DNA of 64,000 nt, from assembly GCF_033807715.1 (NCBI RefSeq), contig NC_084590.1:342001-406000 (forward strand). Direction: 5' to 3'. The translations under genes and the position numbers were made by a program. Position 1 is the first letter of the stretch, and each line of letters opens with the position of its first letter. Below are positions 1-13,624 of the stretch, piece after piece. The stretch is from Cololabis saira (taxonomy: Eukaryota > Chordata > Actinopteri > Beloniformes > Belonidae). The notes beneath the pieces are model-generated. The model was not told where the DNA came from and searched no databases. It saw nothing but the letters and a program-made list of their open reading frames with translations.

Positions 1-239
1 ATATACATTCAGAACAGGTCATTTTTGATGGTTGTATGTGAAAAAACACCATAGAAAACCAATGTGTAGACATAAATTATTTGAAAATAGCATATTCAGA
101 AGTAGAGATGTATCATTTTTTTGTATTACGCTATGGCATGAAGGGCCCAAATTTCAACCCCTGAATTTACCTTGATCCACTAAGTATATAATGGTATACT
201 TTTAATATAATATTTGGATGTCCCTAAGGATCACATAAA

Positions 240-335
240 ACCTTGAATGATTACTATTGCAATTTTCCCTGGGTCGAACCACAGATTGACTGGACTATAA
301 ATAAAATTGAGTTGAATTGAATTGAAAACTAAGGT
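240..335 (+). repeat. LINE 3'-tail-like fragment
   Basis: The tract ends in 'ctataaataaaattgag' followed by ttgaattgaattg. This is the kind of A/T-rich short-repeat tail seen at the end of the large LINE at 49.4-53.86 kb in this window (aataaaattgaattgag). No coding part is visible to its left inside the window. It could instead be chance A/T-rich sequence. Confidence 0.4.
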
Positions 336-1323
336 GCATATAATTGTGCATTGTGTTCCAGTAGTTTATATTTTATTCTGAAACAACATGAATTTGCATT
401 ATTAAAAAGTAATGTGTTTTTTTTCCTTGGTGTCAGATTATCTATTATATAAGGTTGATTAGTTTGTTGAATTTTTGCCTAGGGCCCCAAGAGACTCTAG
501 AACTGTCTCTGCATTTCAGAATCCTTTTGTGATCATTCACACTTCTTAATTAACCTGTGTGTGGCTGTGCTTTTATTGTTAAGAGATTGTTGCTGTAATG
601 GTGGATTGCATGACTTAATTATGATATTGTGCAATATGAAAGCGTATAAATACTAATACACAGAAAGCAAAGAAAAACTGAATTGCTTTTAATATACTGC
701 ATAATCACAACTAATGTTAAAGGCCAGATAATTTAATTGAATACATGACAAGACGCCTTTGAGAAAGAGATTATTCATTTGCCAGTCAATTTTAAATATG
801 TCCAAAATTGCTTATTATTCATAACACCTATAGAAGGTGAACAAAACGTATAAATTCCAACAATACTAAAAAAAAAAAGATTACATAATGTTGCTTTGTA
901 AACTACCCTCACCTTTGCCCTAATGCTTCAACATTTAGTACCAGCAGACCCACATAAACAAGAATATTTTATCTATAGGAAAGACAGATGTCTCAGCTTG
1001 CCCCTTTCACAACACTAAAAGAACCTGCAGTTGTATTCAAATGTAGAGCATAAATATGCACAATTGCTTAACAATACCGAGCTCTTATTAAGAGCAAATT
1101 CTTTATTAGGATTTAAGGGTTGTATTTTTGATTATGCCTTAGAAACAGTTGTGGTTCCAGCCAAGTCCTGTGAGCATATTCTGAGCTGGCTGCAGTCCAA
1201 GTCGCCAGTTTCAGAGAGACCTGAGGAGTTGGACGGATAAAAAAGGAATGATCTACTCGGATGAAAAACAAATAAATAGTTAATCTCATTAAACAATAAT
1301 TTATACTCACTGAGGCACTTCCA
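336..1323. other. A/T-rich sequence downstream of the pitpna stop (3' UTR and flank)
   Basis: I see no coding gene here. The part next to 1324 should be pitpna 3' UTR on the minus strand. Minus-strand AATAAA hexamers (TTTATT on +) occur at 1102-1107 and near 572-577, so the transcript could end near 1.08 kb or further left. Short ORFs at 1031-1240 (+) and 1113-1355 (-) have no recognisable content; the second overlaps the last pitpna exon in another frame. Confidence 0.4.
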
Positions 1324-1368
1324 TTACTCATCAACTGACATCCCTTTAATTTCATCGTTCTTCCTCAT
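1324..1368 (-). CDS. pitpna: pitpna coding exon 11 (terminal)
   Basis: Encodes [14 protein letters not shown] and a TAA stop after an acceptor 'gttatag'. It aligns with the mammalian PITP-alpha tail MRQKDPVKGMTADD. It begins in phase 0, which matches exon 10. Confidence 0.93.
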   Translation of the reverse strand: MRKNDEIKGMSVDE

Positions 1369-4300
1369 CTATAACATGGAAAAAGAGATAAGTGAGACCC
1401 ATGTAGAGATACAGTGTTCTGCTGGGGGAGTGAAATGGAGATCAAAGTGTTGGCACCATGACTAAATATTTACTTAATAATGTGCATATTTCTCAAACCC
1501 ACAGCGATTGCTACATTTTTTAAATAAATTTGTCATTGTTCAAAAGGGCTTCATGTATGCCAGTGAAAAAACGCATTGTCTCTCATACTTGCAAGTAGCT
1601 TAGCTTAGCTTGCAAGTCCAGAAGGGTTTCTTTCATAATGTCAAATCTGTGACACAGGCAAGCTGGGTAGTTAGGGAGTTGACAGATTGTTGCAATATTT
1701 AGTTGTTTGTTAAAATGTTGGCTTGTTAGCTGAATTCCTTGTTCACATGTCGTTCCTGGAATTCCGTGTGCAACATTTCATCGAGCAAATCTGACGCTTG
1801 CGTATTTATAATTTCAATGCAGGAACTACTGTTTTAACAAGATGCCTATATTTTTTGCGAAATGGTTAAGATTAAGGAAAAATATCAACCCATGAAGAAC
1901 ATATTGCTGCTGATGGAATGCAACGAAAAATCTGAACAAAGGTCATCACTGCTTCCATCCACAGTAGTGATACAGAAGTAGTCGTTAGTCACCTCATCCA
2001 GCTCTTTCTTGGTCTCCTCCTCCATACGCCGTATGTCATCCATTGTGAGATCAATCCAGTCGTCGATACAGCAGAACAGCTGTCTGTGAAAGTGGGTGAA
2101 CAAACGCTTCTCCACCTGGACACACCGGGGTGTGAGAGAGTGAAGTCAATGCACACATTCCTTGCTTTGTGCAGACATTCATATTTTTAACCAATCATAT
2201 AAACCATAAGTAAATCACGTGTTATCCAAAAATACAAAACAAGAAAACATGTTTATATTTTACCTTTTGAATAAGGTTTTCCATCTTACTCTGTAGTCCC
2301 AGCCACTTGAATTCCACAGTGACTAGCTTATAGGCACACATGTGTGGACAGTTAGGGTTGTTGGCGAGTTCTTCCTGCAGAAACACAGGTGTACAGAGAA
2401 AATAAAAATGCAAAACTGAAAAAAAATGAAAAAAACCTTTGTGCTCTCAAATTCAATCTTTTTGTTCCTCCTTCATAAGGGAGTCATGAAAAAGAGCAAG
2501 TGGATGGGTAGTACCTTCCAGTTGGGTCCCAGAGGCCCTCTACCCGTCTTCTCTGACTTAAAGATGGCTGGATCCTGATCGGGTTTGTAGTCCTATAGAA
2601 TTAAAAGAAAAATATCATTGTCTTTTTTTTTTCAAAAGTTGGGAGAAAAAGAGTTAGTAAAATGTTTCTTGCATGCTTTGGTAAAAGTACCACAAAAGCA
2701 CCCTTTTTAATCATGTCTTTACAGCATAATTTATAGTAACAAGCTTTAGATGGTGGAGAAGGATGTGAAGCTGCTTGGAGATAAACACGGGGAAGCTGGA
2801 TGATTCTAGTCTGATCTGCATCTGTGATTTAATAGTACCGTGGACATCTTGACCTCTCAGGGGACGACACAGAGGCATCCCAGAGTACACAACAGGGTTG
2901 TGTATATGGTAAATGGCTTACACTTATATAGCACTTTCCACATTTACCCACACACACACACACACCGGCTACAACGGCGCTGGCCTGACAACCGGGAGCA
3001 ACTGGGGATTCAGTGTCTTGCCCAAGGACACTTTGGTAGAGACAGGAGCAACTAGGGCAGCACACTGTATCCTGTTTTCTGTGTAATCTGCAGCAGGTTA
3101 TATTAAACAGTCAACATTCAATGATGGTCAACAACATGAACATTATTTTGTAACAAAATCCCAGTTCAGTCAACCACTCGATCACTCATCCATAGACAGT
3201 GTGCTAGACGGGTGCTGGAACCAGTAGATCGGGGGAGTGGTAGTCTAGTGGCTACAGAGCAGGGCGTAGGTCTGGAGGACCAGGTTCAAGCCCCAGAATG
3301 GCAACCAAGGGTGCTTTTCCACTAGTACCTACTCAGCGCGGCTCGGCTCGTCACGCCTCGTCCCGGCTCCACCCGCTTTGTCCTCGTTTGTTTTTCCACA
3401 TCTAGGTGAGAAGTGGGGGGTTGGGGTGAGAAGTTGGGGGGTTGGGGTGAAGCTGCTGTGACGTACTCGATTACGCAACCCCTTTGTTCATGTCGGCGCT
3501 GATCAGAAATCAGCTGGAGCCGCAAGCGGCTGAGAGTAAAACAGCCTGTCTACATCCCTTTTTTAATTCTCTCGTCAGCCACCAGGTTTATGAACATCTG
3601 CACCTCAGAGTTGGATCACCAAACAGACGTTGTATAATAAAATCGCTGCGAGTCGCTCTCGTGCTGACTCCCGACGTCAGATCCAGCACGCTCAGAACCT
3701 CGGCAGCCTCGGTACAGAAAAAGTATCTGTTTGGCTCGTAGTTGAAAAGCACAAGACGGGGGCGTGGCGAGTAGAAGCGCTGAGTAGGTACTAGTGGAAA
3801 AGCGCCACAAGATAAACCACCTTGGGCCCTAACCCTAATTACCGGTACTCCCCTCAGATGTAAGTCGCTTTGGAGAAAAGCATCTACCAAATGACAGTGG
3901 CCGGGTTTCCCAGATCAGTTAAGTAGTTCTTAACAGCGAAAGACTTCTTTCCAACCTTCTTAAGGAGCCTGTGAAAGAAAATCGCGTTTCCCAGAGTCGC
4001 TCTTAGCTTAAGTATCTCTTTCATTAAGAAGGAAATGAAAGATGCTGCTGACCCAGTCTTTACAACCATCTTAGTGAACAAAGACTCACAGATCCAGCCG
4101 CGTCAGGCAAATCAATATTACACCAAGCAATGAGATATTAAAACAATGCACCCCGCACAAGTTTTGATCTATTTTATACTTTAGATTTATATTGTTTAGC
4201 ATTTATTGGTGACAGCAAAGGGGAAAAAAAAAGAAAAATAAGGAATAACAAGTGTGTTCCTGTATATGCTTTATGCATTACGCACAAATAAAACGATCAT

Positions 4301-7300
4301 CATGAATATCATTTATTTGATGATTTGGCTGCTATACAGCATGTTCTCGCTGCAAATCAACCGCGTCACCGTGCGCGAAGCAGAACTGTTTATGAACGCA
4401 TTCGTGCGTCAGCACTTCAGTCCTCTGGATGTGCTGTCGGACCGGGCTGTCAAGGCAGCCGGGACACCGATCCTCCTGCGCCGCGCCCGAGCGCATCTAT
4501 GTGATGACAGGGAAGCAGCAGCTGATCAACGGGATCCTTTGATGAATCGTTCATTACAGTCTCAAATATAATCAATGGTGTCGGTTTATATTAAAGAATC
4601 TTTTTGCCCAGAAGAAAAAAGAGCGAAGACAACGACCCATAACTATTTTCTTCTCTTGAAAAAACCCACCTGCACCGCGGGGTTTAGGATAAAAAGACGC
4701 TACAGAGTCGGGATGCAGCAGCATCAGAAGAGCAGGAATACGTGCGTGGCGGGGATGATCTCTGCAATCTGAAGCCCTCTATAATTGTAAAAAGAATTTC
4801 ACTTATCACGGGTTCTTTTTGGAACATAACCCCTGCGAAAAACCAGGGATTGCTGTAATTCCACGTTGCGATTTGCGAAACTCGCCTTCTCTTGGCTCAT
4901 GTTTTTGAACGCACACACACGCCCACCACGTTTACTCCCGGTTTCTGCGTGTGGGGAAAAAAAGCCTCACTGTAGCCAGAAATAACGGAGTAACGCACCG
5001 TTTGGATGAAAAAGGGTCATTGAATTATATTTATCATCTTAATTTTTCATTATAACGCACAGGCAGCAGGGAATTAGTGCGTTAGGTAGCAGTGCTGCGT
5101 GTGAAAATGCGCTGATAGTGATCGGTGATCGATTTGCCTGGCATCGATTGATTTGGTTTCAGAACCGGACAGCTGCTCCAAAGAGCTTCTGAAAGAGCGA
5201 AACTAAAGAACGGTGTTAAGAAGTCATCTGGGAAACACCCATATCTTAGGGTTCTCTCTTAGTTCAAACCTTCTTTGAACCTCTCTTAAATCCTTAAGAG
5301 AGGTTGGATCTGGGAAACCCGGCCAGTATCAGTATTAGAGAGTTCCCTCCCAATACGGTTTTAGAAAAAAGAGCACAACCTGTATGGCAATACTTGAGCT
5401 AATAGAACAAATTCATGACTGCATTGAAGAGGGAAAATGTGGGGTTGGTATTTTCTTGGACCTATCAAAAGCTTTTGATACCATTGACTTTGATATATTG
5501 CTGGATAAATGACATCACTATGGTATCAGAGGTTTGGCACTTGCATGGTTCAGAAGTTATTTATATGAGCGGGAACAGAATGTCCATGTAAATGATCATA
5601 ACTCTACCTGGAAGCCTATAATCTTTGGGGTCCCCTAGGGTTCCATTTTGGGGCCACTCCTATTCATCCTATATATAAATGATTTTGTAAATTCTTCCAA
5701 AATATTTTATAAAATAATTTTTGCTGACGATACTAATTTGTTTACATCACACAGAAACCCACTTATTCTACAAGATATAGTAAACTCTGAGTTAACCAAA
5801 GTGGACTCTTGGTTCAAATGTAACAAACTGTCATTAAATGTCAGCAAAAACAAATGTTATTTTATTCAAATCAAACAAAAAGTTTGTCCACACTGGTTAT
5901 TTATTTAAAATAAATTCCTGGGGGTCCATATTGATGACTCTCTCAATTTTAAATGTCATATTGACCATCTTGTAAACAAACTGTCCAAGTATGTTCGCTT
6001 GTTCTCCAAGATCAGACCCTTCCTTCCTCTGTCTGCCCTTCTTACGTTGTACTAAACTCTCTGTGAACCTCATCTCAACTACTGTCATGTGATATGGTGC
6101 AACACCTTCACAAGCCATCTTAAAAAACTAGTATCTTTGCAAAAGAAAGTCATACGGGCCCTGTCTTGGTTAGAGATTTGAGTTACTAAGACTGGCTGAG
6201 CTAAACAATTATCATAATGCTTGTCTTATGTTTCAAATGGTCAACAGGCCCAACCCTAGACATAGCAGTCTTGTGCCAATCTCCAGTCCTCAGCACACAT
6301 ACCAGTACACACCAGTACACGGCCCGAGAAGGTACTAGTACACATACCAAACAAGAATCAAACCACTCATATTAGGGAAATGTGGCCGACATGTGAGTGC
6401 CAGTATGAGTGTTGTTTGCAGGGGCCGCAGGTTTGGAATAGGATTGATGATGGTGTTGCCTTCTATCTCCAAGTTTAAATCACAACTAAAAAATGATCTT
6501 TTACTAACCTGTATATAATATAAAAATGCTTCTTCATGGACTGCTGGGATGTATGTGTATGACTGTATGTGTATGTAATGTTAAGTATGTATGTTAAGTG
6601 TTTTGGTGTACTTTGTATGCATTTATCCATCACCATCTCTTTACAGATGGTAACTGCTTATTCCATTGACTGTACCACTACCCTTATATGAACTATGACC
6701 CCCACCCTTATATGAACTATGGGCCCCCACCCTTATATGAACTATGGGCCCCACCCTTATATGAACTATGGGCCCCACCCTTATATGAACTATGGACCCC
6801 CACCGTTATATGAACTATGGGCCCCACCCTTATATGAACTATGGACCCCCACCCTTATATGAACTATGGGCCCCCACCCTTATATGAACTATGGACCCCC
6901 ACCCTTATATGAACTATGGGCCCCACCCTTATATGAACTATGGGCCCCCACCCTTATATGAACTATGATCCCACCATTATATGAACTATGGACCCCCACC
7001 CTTATATGAACTATGGGCCCCACCCTTATATTCAATTTTATTTTTCAATTTTATTTATATAGCGTCTAATACAACAGAGTTGTCTCTAGACGCTTTACAG
7101 AGACCCATACCCAGAACATGACCCCCGAGCAGTTATTACATAAACAATGGCAGGTAAAAACTCCCCTAGTGGGAGAAAAACCTTAAGCCAAACAGTGGCA
7201 AGGAAAAACTCCCCTTTAGGAGGGAAGAAACCTTGAGCAGGACCAGGCTCATAAGGGGGGACCCTCCTGCCGAGGGCCAGACTGGTGGGTCAGGGACGGC

Positions 7301-10300
7301 AACAGCACAGCAGGCAGGTGGAAGCAGCAACGGGATGACCAGGGGTGGGGACCGCAGGCCGGCACGCAGCTCCCGAAGCTCCGGCCCAATCAGCAAGTCC
7401 CAGGTTGGGGTGCAGGGTCGGGGAAAGACTTGTGCTCCGTAATGCAAGCTACAAGCCACCCACGACCACCTGCAGGACAAAAGAGAGAAAAGGGAGGAGA
7501 AGGGGGGGCCAGCAACGAGATGACCAGGGGTGGGGACCGCAGGCCAGCACGCAGCTCCCGAAGCTCCGGCCCAATCAGCAAGTCCCAGGTTGGGGTGCAG
7601 GGTCAGGGAAAGACTTGTGCTCCGTAATGCAAGCTACAAGCCACCCACGACCACCTGCAGGACAAAAGAGAGAAAAGGGAGGAGAAGGGGGGGCCAGCAA
7701 CGGGATGACCAGGGGTGGGGACCGCAGGCCAGCATGCAGCTCCCGAAGCTCCGGCCCAATCAGCAAGTCCCAGTTTGGGGTGCAGGGTCAGGGAAAGACT
7801 TGTGCTCCGTAATGCAAGCTACAAGCCACCCACGACCACCTGCAGGTTCCGGTGTCAGGCAAAGGATGCTGCAACATGGACAAAAGAGAGAAAAGGGAGG
7901 AGAAGGGGGGGCCAGCACAAGAAACTACAGGAGCGACTCTGACACACTAAAGTTTACACTACCTAGAGATTTACCAACACCAGCTAGAGGTTTACTAAAC
8001 ACTAACTATAGGCTTTACTAAACAGAAATGTTTTAAGTTTAGTTTTAAAGGTGGAGGTGGTGTCAGCCTCCTTAACCCAGATTGGAAGTTGGTTCCATAG
8101 TAGTGGTGCCTGATAGCAGAACGCCCGCCCTCCAAATCTACATTTAGATACTCTAGGAACTACGAGTAAACCTGCACTCTGAGAACAGAGAGCTCTGACA
8201 GGAACATAAGGCACTATCAGGTCTTGCGAATAATGCGGAGCTAAGCCGTTTTGGGCTTTATACGCAAGTAATAAAATTTTAAATTGGATTCTGAATTTTA
8301 CGGGTAACCAATGGAGCGACGCTAACACTGGAGAGACGTGGTCTCTCCTGCTAATTCCTGTCAGTACTCGTGCTGCTGCATTTTGGATCAGCTGGAGCCT
8401 ATTCAGCAAATTACTTGGACATCCTGCTAACAACACATTACAGTAATCTAGTCTAGAAGATACAAACGCATGAACTAGTTTTTCTGCATCACTCTGCGAG
8501 AGGATTTTCCTAATCTTTGCAATATTACGGAGATGGAAAAAGGCTATTTTACAAACCTGATCGACATATGGTTTAAACGACAAATCCTGATCGAAAATAA
8601 CACCAAGGTTTCTCACAGTTGCACTGGAAGCCATCGCAACACCATCTAATCCCTTCCTAAGATGCTCTGGACCAAGAATGATAACCTCTGTTTTATCTGA
8701 ATTTAGAAGCAGGAAATTTCTGGACATCCAGTCCTTGATGTCCCTAAGACATGCCTGAAGTTTAACTAACGGTTCTGTTTCATCCGGCTTCATAGACAAG
8801 TAGAGCTGCGTATCATCAGCATAACAATGAAAGTGTATGCCGTGATTCTGGATTATACTTCCCAACGGCTGCATGTATAAACTGAACAAGATTGGCCCTA
8901 GCACTGAACCCTGCGGAACACCATAACAGACCCTTGACTGTTCTGAAGAAACCTCATGTACATGAACAAACTGGAACCTGTCAGATAGATATGATTTAAA
9001 CCAACATAGAGCTGTCCCTTTAATCCCAACGACATGCTCTAACCTGTGCAGTAAAATGCCATGATCTATAGTGTCAAAAGCAGCACTGAGGTCCAGTAGA
9101 ACCAGTATGGACACTAATCCCTTATCTGAGGCCATAAGGAGGTCATTCGTGACTCGAACCAGTGCTGTCTCTGTGCTATGATGCATTCTGAACCCTGACT
9201 GAAAGACTTCAAACAGATCATTTCTATACAAATAGTCACATAACTGGCTTGAAACTGCCTTTTCCAGAATTTTAGACACAAATGGAAGGTTGGAAATTGG
9301 TCTATAATTAGCTAAGGTGTCTGGGTCAAGAGAAGGTTTTGTAAGTAAAGGTTTAATTACTGCGACTTTGAAAACCTGTGGTACATATCCTAAACTTAGG
9401 GATAGGTTAATTTGGTCCAGTATTGTCGTACCAATAAGAGAAAAAATATGTTTGAATAGTCGAGTCGGGATGGGGTCTAACATACATGTGGTTGACTTAG
9501 CTCTATTGACGAGTGAGGTCAGCTCAGGGAGGTCTATAGGATCAAAACAGTCTAGAGGCAAGTCAGAGCCTAGGGAAGTCGCTAAAGCTGAAGAAACGCC
9601 CACAACCGGCTGGTTGATTTCTTCTCTAATTCTCGCGATTTTACTGTTGAAGAAGCTCATAAAGTCCTCACTACTGAGAGCTGCAGGAATGCACGGCTCA
9701 ACAGAGTTGTGACTCTTTGTCAGCCTGGCTACAGTGCTGAACAGAAAACGTGATATATGAACTATGGGCGCCCACCCTTATATGAACTATGGGCCCCACC
9801 CTTATATGAACTATGGGCCCCACCCTTATATGAACTATGGGCCCCACCCTTATATGAACTATGGGCCCCCACCCTTATATGAACTATGGGCCCCACCCTT
9901 ATATGAACTATGGGCCCCCACCCTTATATGAACTATGGGCCCCCACCCTTATATGAACTATGGGCCCCACCCTTATATGAACTATGACCCCCACCCTTAT
10001 ATGAACTATGGACCCCCACCCTTATATGAACTATGGGCCCCCACCCTTATATGAACTATGATCCCACCCTTATATGAACTATGGGCCCCACCCTTATATG
10101 AACTATAGACCCCACCCTTATATGAACTATGGGCCCCACCCTTATATGAACTATGGGCCCCCACCCTTATATGAACTATGACCCCCACCCTTATATGAAC
10201 TATGGGCCCCACCCTTATATGAACTATAGACCCCACCCTTATATGAACTATGGGCCCCACCCTTATATGAATTATGGGCCCCACCCTTATATGAACTATG

Positions 10301-10964
10301 ACCCCCACCCTTATATGAACTATGGGCCCCCACCCTTATATGAACTATGATCCCACCCTTATATGAACTATGGGCCCCACCCTTATATGAACTATAGACC
10401 CCACCCTTATATGAACTATGGGCCCCACCCTTATATGAACTATGGGCCCCACCCTTATATGAACTATGACCCCCACCCTTATATGAACTATGGGCCCCCA
10501 CCCTTATATGAACTATGACCCCTACCCTTATATGAACTATGGGCCCCCACCCTTATATGAACTATGGGCCCCCACCCTTATATGAACTATGGGCCCCCAC
10601 CCTTATATGAACTTTGGGCCCCCACCCTTATATGAACTATGGGCCCCCACCCTTATATGAACTATGGGCCCCACCCTTATATGAACTATGGGCCCCCACC
10701 CTTATATGAACTATGGGCCCCACCCTTATATGAACTATGGGCCCCACCCTTATATGAACTATGGGCCCCACCCTTATATGAACTATGGGCCCCCACCCTT
10801 ATATGAACTATGGGCCCCCACCCTTATATGAACTATGATCCCACCCTTATATGAACTATGGGCCCCACCCTTATATGAACTATGGGCCCCACCTAGAAGC
10901 TTTCCTATCTTCCTTGGGGGACCCATTCACTCTACCCACTTAATTCAATTGTATTATTGTAGTA

Positions 10965-10996
<32 letters not shown>

Positions 10997-13541
10997 GGTA
11001 TTGTGAATAAATTCAATTCAATCATTAGTATTATATCCAGTCATGTGCCGTTCAGAACAATAAATAAATAAATGAATGAATAAAATGAAATAGAAATGTT
11101 GACCTTGGTACCAGAGATTGTTTCTATAGTACGAATGCTTTTCTCTTACCTTTGCACTGATGCAGCTTTTGTCAGCAATGTCAATATCAATGACCTCAGC
11201 TGTTTCCCATGTGCTTTTGTCAAGTCCATGCACCTGCATACAGGGGTTCAAATAAAATAAATCCATTTTTAAGTCAGACAAGTATTTGCAAGTAATTGCA
11301 ACAGCAATTAAACAGTCAGCATTTAATCATGGATGATACTAAGTAATGTAAACAAAGCAGAATGCAATGACTTACAAATCATTTAGGCTAAAGATTCTGG
11401 ATTAGGAAATGTAAAAATATGATGTAATGAAAAGGGCAGACTACTTGCATATTCATTTTATGCATGCACCCAGCTTAGGTCCTCATTAGTATCAGTAATA
11501 CACATTCTTTCCAGGTTTCTTTTGTAAATTGCTCTTACAGCAGTAGATTGTACAGTTCCTAATAGTTAGTATTATTCTACTAAGAAGCCAGGCTGATTAT
11601 ATTTCTAGTTCATTTACTGCCCTCCACATCTGCAGATGTTTCCAGAGTGAGATGCTTCCGTTTGATCTAATCGAGTCATTTATAGTAGTACTAAAATGAC
11701 GTGTGTGTGATGTCATTGGCCAGATGATATTGGATAAAAAATATATTGGATTAAAAAAAATGAAGAAAAATGAAAAATAAAAGAAATCAATAACCATTTA
11801 ATCCATATTTAATTATTTTGCCAGCAAATTTTACATTATTCTATTAGTTATGAGGGTGTGTCACTTTCAGTTTAAAGACAATATTCACCATCAGGCAATC
11901 ACCAGTGTCTTGATAAAATTCTTGACAAATTTCTGTAGTTCATCCGTGTCATCAAAATATCCAGGTCTTGGTTGAGCATTGGACAAGTCAAACTGAGAAC
12001 TGACATTGCTATTTCAAAAAGGAAAAGTAAATCTGACTAGTATGGAACTTAAATAAGCTGATCAACATAGTGTAGGCACTACTTCATATTTAAGACCCAG
12101 TTTATTATCCAGTTTTAAACTAAATTCCACTCTAAAAGCACTTATTACCCTTCATCAGTCTTAATCTCTGACGGCAGTTAAACAGGAAAATGTCTCCAAC
12201 TACAAAAAGCTGAGCTATCAGCATGTCCAGTTCTTCACTTTTATCTGCTACTATAGCGGTAATCCTTTTGCTACAATAATATGGTTAGTACTTTTGGAAA
12301 ACATCATGACTTACATTGTCCTGGTCTCCTGTATCAGGCCTGTGCCATGTCTCAATCTTAATCATGAACTTGTCCTTCATGTAAGTGTTCTGTAATGACA
12401 ACATTCAGATGGCAGGTCAACAGTCATATCAGATTTTTCCATATGCACTTATTCAATATGAACTGGGAATTCTGTTAGTTTTTTCTTTTTCATTTGATGA
12501 GACTGTAAACAATGCAGAGTACAAAGGCATGCTGACTTGTTTCAAAGGGTCAGTTTAACGTGCCATAAATGCCATCCAGAACTATGTTTAAACATTAAGT
12601 AGAGCTGTATTATAAAACCATCCTTTTTTCTCACTGAGGGGTATCTCTGCTAATTTACATTTAATTGTAAACTTTTCAAAATAGCCAACAAGAGCAACAA
12701 AAAGAGTCCAGTGACCAAGTGGGATGTAAATATTGAGTTGAGGATAACCATCTCCTTAAATGACGTATGACAAAACATACTGTATGGCTCTGGACTAAAA
12801 AAGTGCCTTGAAGTGGAAACCTGGGTGTGTTTCAGAGCACAACAGCTAATATTCAGAGTACAGCACCACCAAAGAGCTATTTACTTCTGTCATGGTGCAA
12901 GGAGGTCATTGTTCTTACATGATTCATGCTACTTTTGTGCTGAGAGGATTTGCAGTAAGGTCTAATCTTTTCACAGTTGAATTCATGCAGAATAAAGACA
13001 TCTCCCCAGTGGAGCATTAAGAGAATAATTTGCTAAAGTGGTTTTGTGTGAACAATTAACAGTGAGGAGTTTTAATTCAGTGCTTGTGGGCCATGTCTCT
13101 CCCATCTTGGGAGAATTGAGATCAAGGCCTGTGGGCTGAACTTAGTACAAATAGGTTCATTTTATATATCTTAAGTGACTAGAGTACGAGACCACCTTTA
13201 AGCTAAAAACGTGCTCTAGTAGTCTAGTCTGCAGTCCACAGCCATTTTGGGAATTAGATACTTACGCATTAATTATGTCAAATAACACGCTCTACTAATC
13301 ATTTCCAGATCCAAATACCAAATGATAGCTTGATGCATAATTAGATTTCACAAACCCCAAGCCTCTATATTCCTTAATAATGTATTGTATGTATGATTAC
13401 AGAAGGAGTTACAAACAAAAGATATTTGTTTTAAATGACCTTTCTCTCTTCCACCAGAATCGGGCCAATCATGCGTCAGGCTCTGGTGGTAAAGGTGGTA
13501 AATGGGTCTATACATTTTTATTTCTCTCATATCCACACACA

Positions 13542-13624
<83 letters not shown>

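Larger units (their letters stand above)
7030..9752 (-). mobile_element. 5'-truncated L2-like LINE inserted in the minisatellite
   Basis: The minus-strand element runs 5' to 3' from 9752 to 7030. It has an open RT ORF, a 3' UTR with 185-bp tandem repeats, a conserved 'tttatttatatagcgtctaa' 3' region, and a tail repeating aataaaattgaa. The endonuclease half of ORF2 is absent; the frame starts at the truncation point. The left and right minisatellite blocks are the target, so insertion followed growth of the array. Similar 3' ends lie at 20.0 kb and 36.4 kb. Confidence 0.88.

Noticed and set aside
7345..8021. Overlapping 155- and 163-codon plus-strand ORFs as a gene family
   Set aside because: They are consecutive copies of the 185-bp repeat in the L2 3' UTR, read antisense.
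9317..9712. 131-codon plus-strand ORF
   Set aside because: It is the antisense shadow of the L2 ORF2.
6664..10893. CRISPR-like array of regularly spaced repeats
   Set aside because: The units are contiguous tandem copies with no unique spacers, and the host is a vertebrate genome.
12919..13032. 38-codon minus-strand exon-like piece ([20 protein letters not shown] region)
   Set aside because: Splice-like borders exist, but its phase (0/0) joins neither the open piece at 12149-12270 nor pitpna in a meaningful way. It was noted because [11 protein letters not shown] loosely resembles GDIFLFNC in that piece, which may be chance.
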